From positions 1,310,691 to 1,374,690 of the forward strand of contig NW_019091364.1 of assembly GCF_001949145.1 (NCBI RefSeq): a DNA stretch of 64,000 nucleotides. Direction: 5' to 3'. The stretch comes from Acanthaster planci. Taxonomy: Eukaryota; Echinodermata; Asteroidea; Valvatida; Acanthasteridae. Made by a program: the position numbers and the translations under genes. The notes below the pieces were generated by a model. That model worked only from the letters and a program-made list of their open reading frames with translations. It was not told the DNA's origin and made no database searches. Below, piece after piece: positions 56,254 through 64,000 of the stretch. Numbering within the stretch: position 1 is the first letter of the stretch; each line of letters starts with the position of its first letter.

Positions 56254-58041
56254 TCAGTAGCAGGTACCTATTTTACCAAAATGGGTTGCCTTAGGTGCAG
56301 GTGCATTATTCATGTCCGTGAGGATTTTGCTAAGGGGCATGTAGCAATCTTCTCTCTTCACATCTGGACTGTTGAAAGACTTGCTCTTTTTCTCAACAGT
56401 GCTGCTTGAGCGTCCATTTGTTTTCGGCGTGGCAAGTCCAGATAATGAGTTCATATCTGGAGAACTCTCGGTATTTTTGACAGAGGAAATCCCCTGCAGG
56501 TTAAGGGCTGGCATGCTGGTGCTTAAGGATGGCGGCAGCTCAATCTTAAACTTGATGTTGGCCTCCATGGGACGGACAGAGTTTAACTGGAAGGAACTTG
56601 TTCCGCGCGAAAACTCCCCGAGCTTCTCGGCATAAGCCTCAATGTTTTCATACTCATCACTGACGCGGCTTCCTCTACACCCAACCGAGTCGGAATAATG
56701 CCGCTTGGAGGCTTTGCTATTGTTCTGGTTGACAGTGGTGAGGGACAGGGCGGCATGAGCTTCCTGGGATAAACGGGTCCTTCCTCCTTGTGGCTTCTCT
56801 TTCTTCCTCCACTTTACGAGATAATAGGCAAGGAACATGGCAAAAATGAAGAGGAAGAGAACGCCCAATCCTGGGCCCACGAGGAGACTGATGTTTTTAA
56901 GAGTGTTGTTGCCCGGCTCTGATTCCTGTATGTCTGGTGTGTGATTGATATGCTCTGCTCCTTCTTCCTTGTAACCCATCTGACTCACTGTAGGTTCTTC
57001 CAAAGTTGTGATATAATCATCCAAGATGATGGTGATGTTGGCACTAGCTGTTGCCTGCAACCCAAGCTCCGTTGTGATGTGGCACAATATCTTGACCGGC
57101 ATATCACTAAATCCAACACTGGCAATGGTGATAATGCGTCCATTGTCTCGCAGATGAAACCCACTGAAAGGGTAGGCTCCATTGAACTCCCAGGAATAAT
57201 CCAGGACACCTGTTTGTGCATCACTGCTGCATCTCAAAGATATGTCATCCCCTGCTGTAACAACTAAACTCGGTGGGTCAATGACAGCTGCCATGGTTTT
57301 TTTGATGGGCACAAGATGGCAGTGCTCTGGAAAAAATCTCACCACCAGGCTGTTGATGGCACAATATCTGACGGACACTGGATTCCCATTGAGAAGTCCA
57401 GATTCAGACAGCAGCGTGGTTCGGTTCTGGAGGAAGAACCCATGCAGTACCATGGCATTCTCAGCCTGCCAGTTGTGGTACACTGCCATGTTTTTACCGA
57501 TCCGCAAGAGCCGCTCATCACTCTCAAGTGGAAAGGGTGACATGCAGGACAGGACACGCGTGCCTGTGGGCGATAGAATGATCTTAGACTTGGGGTAGAC
57601 TTTACAAGGTTCGTACCCACCGTCAGGTGGTATGAGCACAGTCAGCATGGCATTTGGAGAGTGGTGTTCTGCACTTGTTGAAGGATCGCGATAAATACAC
57701 TGATAGGTTCCACCGTGGAAAAGATCAACATTAACGATCACCAGAGTGTAGATACCAAGAACGCGATCATAATGAACCTTATACTCTGAGCCATCAGTTT
57801 CAGCAAGAATGTTCATGTTGCGGCTGATACGCTGGTTGTGCTCCGAGTGATACCAGAAGAGCTTCTGATCGGAGCGGGTGGTGCTAGAACGATTCCCAAC
57901 AATACAGGTGAGCATGACAGTATCCCCTTTGAGCGCTATAGTATCAGCTGGCTCCATCGTCCATAATGGCTGGCCTAGTGTGACGACTGCAGCATACCCC
58001 AACACAATCAGCTGTACTACTGCCACATCAGCTCCTGCCAT
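56254..58041 (-). CDS. Intronless immunoglobulin-superfamily membrane receptor, 595 aa
   Basis: One uninterrupted frame of 595 codons with TGA at 56254-56256. The start is supported by an in-frame stop 18 nt upstream (58060-58062) and a strong context (AAAATGG). Residues 1-23 form a signal peptide. An Ig V-like domain follows (about 26-136; C46, W63, C115 in a GTYQC motif), then a degenerate Ig-like region (about 145-248; C166, C227) and a third Ig domain (about 254-341; C271, W284, C320). Sequons are seen at N50, N206, N335, N366, N378 and N383. One membrane span is at about 385-409, followed by KWRKKEK. The 185-residue tail is Ser-rich with tyrosine motifs Y464-ENI (YxN, Grb2-type) and Y567-MPL (YxxL). 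I do not recognise an orthologue; an adhesion or immune-type receptor is inferred from architecture. Most Ig-superfamily genes have introns between domains, so the single exon may reflect retroposition or intron loss. Confidence 0.88.
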   Translation of the reverse strand: MAGADVAVVQLIVLGYAAVVTLGQPLWTMEPADTIALKGDTVMLTCIVGNRSSTTRSDQKLFWYHSEHNQRISRNMNILAETDGSEYKVHYDRVLGIYTLVIVNVDLFHGGTYQCIYRDPSTSAEHHSPNAMLTVLIPPDGGYEPCKVYPKSKIILSPTGTRVLSCMSPFPLESDERLLRIGKNMAVYHNWQAENAMVLHGFFLQNRTTLLSESGLLNGNPVSVRYCAINSLVVRFFPEHCHLVPIKKTMAAVIDPPSLVVTAGDDISLRCSSDAQTGVLDYSWEFNGAYPFSGFHLRDNGRIITIASVGFSDMPVKILCHITTELGLQATASANITIILDDYITTLEEPTVSQMGYKEEGAEHINHTPDIQESEPGNNTLKNISLLVGPGLGVLFLFIFAMFLAYYLVKWRKKEKPQGGRTRLSQEAHAALSLTTVNQNNSKASKRHYSDSVGCRGSRVSDEYENIEAYAEKLGEFSRGTSSFQLNSVRPMEANIKFKIELPPSLSTSMPALNLQGISSVKNTESSPDMNSLSGLATPKTNGRSSSTVEKKSKSFNSPDVKREDCYMPLSKILTDMNNAPAPKATHFGKIGTCY

Positions 58042-58361
58042 TTTGAAATTCGTCAGTGCTCAACAAAAGCCAGGTGCTTTGAGTACCGATTCAAATTTGC
58101 AGTACAATTCAATGAAGTGTTAGCCTTTTCTCCACAAAAATGTAAAACTGTCTCAAATCCTCCACTTCCACACTACTTCATTTGCACTGCAGTCTTTCTT
58201 GGTAAGTTCAATGACTGACACGGTCGCTTGCTCTCTCTGAGGGGAGTGAACCAAGAATCAATCTAAACTCAGCTATGATTTGTCCTGTTTCTCCACCGAA
58301 ACACATCTGCTTCATACATGAATGCACACATGCACGTCGATCCCAAAGGGGGCATATATAG
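58042..58361 (-). promoter_or_regulatory. Probable 5' UTR and core promoter of the Ig receptor gene
   Basis: Upstream of the start codon. A TATA-like CTATATATG (58353-58361 on the minus strand) lies about 310 bp before the ATG, and a second TATAAA is at 58443-58448. Either could set the start of transcription. A 5' UTR intron cannot be excluded. Confidence 0.4.
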
Positions 58362-58900
58362 CTGTGTGTTAAGTATCAAGTACCTTGTTCCATTTCCTAT
58401 TCCAATGACTTATAAACGACAAGCAACAAGGGACCGGCATTCTTTATAGGAAGCGGGGAGACTATTAATGCCAGCGTCCCCTCCTTCCCCCAAACTACGT
58501 CAGTGGCATTACAAGAGGAAATTGGAAATTAAATTTGCCGAGAATAGGAAACACGCCTTGAATGAATCTCTGCCAGTGAGCCAGGCTAACTCGTCGACAC
58601 CAGTGACCAATGCATGCTTTCGCCTCTTGGCAGTGACAGGAAACAGTTCATGACTTGAGTGGGAATATGTACAAACCTTGTAACTCCAGGGTTTGTTTGG
58701 GAAACGGTCTATTAATAACAACAACAGACCTGGGTGTCATCAGCAATTGGACAACGCAACCCAATATACTAAGTTCCTAATTTGGACTATGGTAAATCCA
58801 ATCTTCCTTCTGTCTGACAAGCTGACTGACAAATCAAAGTGGCAAGTGTGATCCTTGTACAAACTACAGCACTGGCATTGGATTGTGTGCTGAAAGTGTA

Positions 58901-59020
58901 CGGTGACAATTCAAATAGTGCGCCTCCAACAGTTTGCAACGCAATGGCCAATCAATTTCGCACATTGTGATTGGCTAACGCATAGCAAACTCTTGGAGGT
59001 GCAATATTGTGAATCGCCCG
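58901..59020. mobile_element. Foldback MITE, second copy (120 bp)
   Basis: Same family as 42742-42910: left arm AGTGCGCCTCCAACAGTTTGC, right arm GCAAACTCTTGGAGGTGCAA, then TTGTGAATCGCCCG, with TA on both sides. The middle has ATTGGC/GCCAAT inverted words. About 0.9 kb upstream of the Ig receptor start. Confidence 0.75.
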
Positions 59021-59408
59021 TATTCAGTGCACTTCGTATGCAATTCAGGCATGCAACTTAGACTTTGACCAAAAATGAGGAAAGTTGAATCGTTACAAAA
59101 CTTTATACAGTGTTTTCAATTTTCAATGGCATGAGTGCGAAGTGAAAAACGAGGAAATCAGCTATCTCAGGAAAAGTTGCATGCCTAGTAATTTGGGGAT
59201 ATTTGATTGAATTGAAGCATTCCCTGCACCACACACAACCATCATTTTGACTACCTAACACCCATTTGTAATAATCAATTTCAAATTTTCAACCAAGATA
59301 AACAAACATTTGCAAAAATTCTACTTTTCTACATACAGCGCAATTAGCAAATGAACTTTTTTAATAATTTATCCCATAATGCACTGTGAAAAGGCCTCTC
59401 CATGTCAA

Positions 59409-59442
59409 CCTCCCGGTGGCGCACTGCATTGTGAATCGCCCG
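59409..59442. mobile_element. Fragment of the foldback MITE family
   Basis: Only the right end is present: GGTGGCGCACTGCATTGTGA followed by ATCGCCCG. No left arm found. Confidence 0.55.
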
Positions 59443-60299
59443 AATTCTGTATTTGATTCAACATGATTAATGATACTGGACATCAGCAACTAAGACCTAA
59501 TATAAGTTTTGCAAGGATTGTGCAAGATTTCTCAATTGATCCCCTTCGGTTTTCTTTTAATTACTCTATGGTTCTTAGCAAAGGTCCCATGAGCATTTTT
59601 TTTAACTAGAAAGTAATCATCGCACTACAGTGAAGACAAAAATTCTTTCAAAGGAGACAACAAAGGAAATCTGCAGCAGGAAATCACAAGTGAGTTTAAC
59701 GCAACTCTGAGGAAACCTCAAACACGCAATAAAGTTGGCACTTTTAGAACTCAATCTACACTTCCTACCAAGATATCAGAGTTTCAGGGTGAGAAAAAAA
59801 GCCACACTGTTGCAGGAAGTGCAATCATGTACAGGCCTACATGCATTACGACACTTGACAAGTGGGATTTGAACCATTCAGAATCATGTGACGGTGACAT
59901 ACATGTCCATGTACCTAACTGACCTATGCTCTCCTGTGGTCTAAGCTGAATAATTGGGATCACTGCTCAAGTCACAGGAAGGGGCAGAGCAAAGAGAAAA
60001 TGGGTCAAAGAGACATTTTGATGAAAAAGGAGAAAACTTCAAAGGCACAGTCACAAAATGCTGCTTGATTTTCGACCTCCAATCATCAGTGAATCATGGA
60101 AGTTCAAGAAAGGACAGGATAATCTCTGTACTTAATCTGGTAGGCTTTACAGGCATCTTGAAGAAATGGAAGTGACTCTCAGCTGGTTGAATCATTCAAG
60201 TCAGCACTGTTGATGGATCTTCAAGGTGCCAGGCAGATGGGGAGAGATCTTGAAGGTGTCTTAGAAGATCTTTTGGGGGCTGTCAGTAACAACAAGATG

Positions 60300-60610
60300 A
60301 GATCCTGCCTTTTCATTGATCAAGAGGCAGTTGTCTTGGTTTGTCAGGGTCGCTCTTGCTGCCTCAAGTATCCCCATCAAAGCTGCATGGTGCCAAGACA
60401 GGAAGACCTCCTGCCTTGTCATTGACTGAGAGGCAGTTTCCTTGCTTGTCACGGTAATGCTTACAGCCTCAAGGATCTCCATCAAATATGCAGGATGCCA
60501 GAATAGGAGGACTCCTTACCATGTCACTGATCAGGAGGCAGTTTTCTTTGTCACAGTCACTTTTGCAGCCTCAAAGATCCCCATCAATCTGGCGGAGGAC
60601 CTCCTGAAAT
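60300..60610 (+). repeat. Three-unit tandem repeat, period 105-106 bp
   Basis: GAGGCAGTT recurs at 60324, 60430 and 60535, each time followed by TTGTCA, a GCCTCAAG segment and CCCCATCAA/CTCCATCAA. The third unit lacks about 15 bp near its end. On the minus strand two units stay open as 35-residue repeats, but a stop and divergence in the third argue against coding. Confidence 0.85.
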
Positions 60611-62729
60611 ATCTTTATAAAGCGAAAACAAAATATCAGAACCTTACATGTGTTGAGATCCCTGGCATCCCAGTGAGGAGCCCAAATTTCTCAACAATTT
60701 CTAGCACCTGCACAGACTTCTTTACTGAATGCCAAATAATTATTTAAAGTAATTGAAATGTTTAATTTTAATCTTTCAGCTGGCGCAGAAGGTACACTGA
60801 AACTGATTTATGAAATGTACTTCTTTTTACATGTACATGTACATGTAGCTCTGAGTAATAGCTTAAATGTATGCTCCAAGCTAATTTCAGGATACCACAC
60901 TGTATCAGGCAAAAATCCTTAAAAATGAAGACATGAAAAACATTGATGCAAGCATCAGACAAAAAAATGCAATAATTTCTATAGCATGGCACTGCACTAA
61001 AATTTGTGAATCTTTTGAGAATCTTTGTACACTGTACATGAACATATACACTAGGTGTACAGATATTCCCGTACATGTACACATACACTGCAACGAATAC
61101 CATGAGTAATACAGCTGTCATATGAAACAATTAAGGTGTTTAACGAGGCAAATCCTATGAGGATATTTTTAAACCCCTTCACGTTTATGACCATATTTCC
61201 TATTATGACCAGTTCAAGTTCCACATCAGAGGAAAACACGTTGATGATTAAATTTGGTCAATATTTTGCATCACGGCCAGCAATCCTATCTTTGCTTAGA
61301 CCTGCATCTAATGGGTCAGTTTACAGTTGTTGTGAATCCATTGACACCAGGCAAGTCATTTGATTAAAAACCACATCTTTTGCTGAATTTCAATGAACAA
61401 TGCAAGGTTACGTCAGAAGTTGTATTATATTGGCATATACATGTACATTAGATGTGCAAATCATAATGTTACATTTATATAACAACAATCATCAAATATA
61501 AAAGATTGTTTATTTATAAACAAAAAATGCCTCAAACATGAATGCAGTAATTTCAAGCAATTAGGCCCACGAGGAATTCAGCTGGGACTGTCTTTTTTTA
61601 ACTTGCCACATGTGTCTCCTCTACGCGTCAATCCTCCCAATCACTCATTCCACCACTCTGTTCATTATCCACTGGTCCAGTTGAATGAGGCTGAGGAATC
61701 TTCCTGTTTGTCATACTGTTGTCCTGCATGAACACCCATCAAAATGTCACCGACTACAAGTAGTCGCAGCGCAGCAAACCTGTGCAATGACAGGCAACTT
61801 TGACGCTCACATGAAGGAAGTCGGTCAATGTAAGGGGTAGCACAACTTAGAGCAGGTCAGTTCAAGCCAATGGCCACAGGAGAAAATATGCACGATGACA
61901 AGTAAACTCTATCATGACTTACTGGCAGTCAAATGTGAACAGGTAAAATTGGGATCCAGGGTCAACAAGGCAGACATGCACCGGTACATGTGCGTACATG
62001 CATGTACTTTTGTACAGACTGCTGCAGCTGCAGCCCGAAAAAAGAAGTTGTTTGCTCAAAACTAACCGTCAAATATAGACACAAATCACAACCAGATCTT
62101 TACATGTACATGCGAATAAAAATTTACTGAACATTACTTATTCCTTAATAGTAAAGTGTCTTAAGTTTTAGGCCACTGTACTTTCACATTATCCCTTATA
62201 AAGACAGATTCGCATGAATAGACAAAAAAGAGAGGAAAATCCAGGAAAACAGCTGGAATGACTTCAATGTACAACTCTCTGTTCTACTGTCGAACGTGCA
62301 CTAATAAGGTCTGTTGACCCTGTTTGGAAGTAATCATTCCAAGAAAACATTTCCTAAATAGTCTCTTCCTGACATGAAAACCCCAAAAGACATTTGCCAA
62401 AATGTAATCACTTAATACAAGCTCACATGTTATTGATTGCATCCTTCCTGTGTTGTGGAGATAGGCTGCACCAGCATTCAGGAGGGTTGGCAAGGAGGTG
62501 TAACTTAGAAGGGACAGTTTGAAGTGAACTGCAACCTGTAATCCGCCTTGAGCAGAAGCAACCCCTCATGGAAAGAGCCATGTTTGGTGGGAGCGTTCAT
62601 TTTGCTGGTAGTGATGTGATCGTAATGTGCATTTCATAGTCGTTGGTGAACCGGCGAAGTGTACTTCCCACCGTAGGAGCCCATTGTAAAACTTTCATTA
62701 TATTAAAAATGGGTGCTATGTATTTTTAA

Positions 62730-63325
62730 CCACTTGCTGCCAGGTGGATTTTTCTTAAGCAAGACAAGATGCTGGGTCCTTTTCAAGACTTTCCATTTTC
62801 AAAAATCTTTAAAAATTCATCATTTCGTTTAATGGCCGTTTATACCCACATGAAGGACTCTTTGGGCACTACTCTAAAGCTGACAGGTGACCTTCATGGA
62901 CTCCTGAATATTTCAGCCAGGCCTGCAGCCTTGCAAAAAGAGCCCAGATTGTGCGGTGTTACGTAAGATTCTTTTGCTCCGGAACCCGGCGCAGTGCACT
63001 GCTGACCTCTTTTCAATCGGGGCCAGATTAGCATGCAGCAGTACTGTGTGGCTCATCGCTGCGGTGGTGGAGAGCTTTTGTCCCCGGTGGTAATCCGCTC
63101 ACTTTAAATGCCTAAAACAGTGGTATACTGTTTCAAACCAAGGCTGGATTATCTCCACTATTGAGAGCGAAAAAATGTTGGTATATTTAAATGCCAAGCA
63201 GCTCAGTCTTTGTGCTGAGCATGGTCTTTTGTTATAAGGCCAAACTCTTTTGTCCCAGTTCCGGGCTCCCTGGCTCTGCATATAAAGCCTATGTACTCAA
63301 AAACAGATCGCCCGGCAGGAAGTGG
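62730..63325. mobile_element. piggyBac-like MITE, 596 bp, TTAA-flanked
   Basis: Left end CCACTTGCTGCCAGGTGGAT, and right end on the opposite strand CCACTTCCTGCCGGGCGATC, are inverted repeats (about 13 of the first 16 bases match). TTAA lies directly outside at 62726-62729 and 63326-63329. An intact TTAA duplication is the hallmark of piggyBac elements. No transposase frame is present, so it is non-autonomous. A diverged copy of its left half is at 46695-47014, so the family is dispersed. Confidence 0.8.
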
Positions 63326-63329
63326 TTAA

Positions 63330-64000
63330 TGCAATACTGTAAAAGTGATAACTGATCAGCAATGCAATGCACGAATACTTTCTTGCTGAAAGTTGCTTTA
63401 TCTCACATTACTGTCAAAAATTCAGAGTTTATGAGATGTTTCAGTGATTATAAACCGAAGTTCACAACAATAAAAAACCCAGGGAGCAAATTTAAGTCAA
63501 TGTAATGTGTATTTCAGCTTGCAAAATTATATGCCTGTAAATACTAATTTTTGTTTTTCTGGCTGCTCCAAATAAAACGACATCATTGTCCCCCTCCTCC
63601 ATTTTTAGACCTGGTTTTTTATCTACAACATTGGAGAAACTTTCAACACAGCAGAATCATCCACGTTAAACTTAGAAAACTGAAGAGCATCTGAAGGTTC
63701 ATCTGATGGCTAACGCATGACTGTTCAATTATGGGACATTATTCACTACCTAATGCCGTGAGTCTCAAGAAAAAGGCCAACCTCAAGATCTTACAAGATC
63801 TCAATCTCCCAGAGGCGATGAGACACTATTAGAGTATTTTGATGAAATGGTTAGTCAAACTTACAGGTAAGCTCATAAGCTACACACTAAGAAGGAATTT
63901 ATACCTTGATGACTAAGAGCATTGTGGCCCGTGCGCATCCATGTCACTTCAAACAGTAACTGAGCCTGGGGCACTGGTACAACCACACACAGTCATGGTG
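63330..64000. other. Right edge of window
   Basis: AT-rich sequence with no supported gene. A 23-codon open stretch ending at about 63830 is too short and too isolated to call. Confidence 0.6.

Larger units (their letters stand above)
58362..62725. other. Region upstream of the Ig receptor gene
   Basis: No supported gene. Holds two members of the TA foldback family (58901-59020 and 59409-59442), a 105-bp tandem repeat (60300-60610) and clusters of ACATGT words (for example 60829-60848). Short open frames lack domains. Confidence 0.7.

Noticed and set aside
60261-60485. Repeat protein on the minus strand of the 105-bp tandem array
   Set aside because: Only two units are open, there is no start context or splice support, and the third unit is frame-disrupted.
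63753-63830. Short frame with a KKKANLKILQDLNLPEAM-like peptide as a possible terminal exon
   Set aside because: About two dozen codons without a convincing acceptor or homologous neighbour exon.
1-64000. CRISPR arrays, operons, ribosome-binding sites, phage or plasmid features
   Set aside because: The window is spliced eukaryotic DNA; no direct-repeat/spacer arrays or prokaryotic gene layout are present.

Overview
The window is animal nuclear DNA: an AT-rich, intron-rich sequence with GT-AG splice sites, long introns and many short inverted-repeat elements. Two genes are recognisable by homology read from the translation. The RECK orthologue (reversion-inducing cysteine-rich protein with Kazal motifs) is on the + strand, and the HOP2/PSMC3IP orthologue is on the - strand. 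A third gene on the - strand is an unidentified intronless immunoglobulin-superfamily membrane receptor. The divergence from the vertebrate proteins, compact 3' introns, abundant ACATGT/TACATGTA words and dense MITEs suggest a marine invertebrate, probably a deuterostome (echinoderm, hemichordate or amphioxus type). The species cannot be fixed from the sequence alone.

Layout. 256-42526 (+) is RECK: 22 coding exons, about 929 residues, missing only the first exon(s) (signal peptide and first part of knot 1), which lie to the left of the window. Its first two introns here are 10.7 and 18.3 kb and hold several GC-richer, low-repeat blocks that look like regulatory elements. The rest of the gene is packed into 29-42.5 kb, with short introns carrying at least four different MITE-like insertions. 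42527-47786 is the RECK 3' UTR and the convergent intergenic space, with a foldback element and a diverged repeat copy. 47787-51544 (-) is the 3' part of HOP2, five exons. One internal exon is missing, most simply hidden in the 521-base N gap (49841-50361), and the 5' exons were not found. 56254-58041 (-) is the Ig receptor in one uninterrupted 595-codon frame. 58042-64000 has its presumed promoter, more repeats, and a well-formed 596-bp piggyBac-like MITE flanked by TTAA.

Function. RECK is a cell-surface metalloprotease regulator and, in vertebrates, a Wnt7/GPR124 co-factor. HOP2 acts with MND1 in meiotic strand exchange by DMC1/RAD51. The Ig receptor has a signal peptide, Ig-like domains, one membrane span and a cytoplasmic tail with tyrosine motifs. 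Nothing suggests that the three work together; the neighbourhood looks like ordinary animal gene order. I found no CRISPR array, operon, rRNA or intact tRNA. The least explained items are the intronless Ig receptor, the polar C-terminal tail of RECK, and the several unrelated MITE families around the RECK 3' half.
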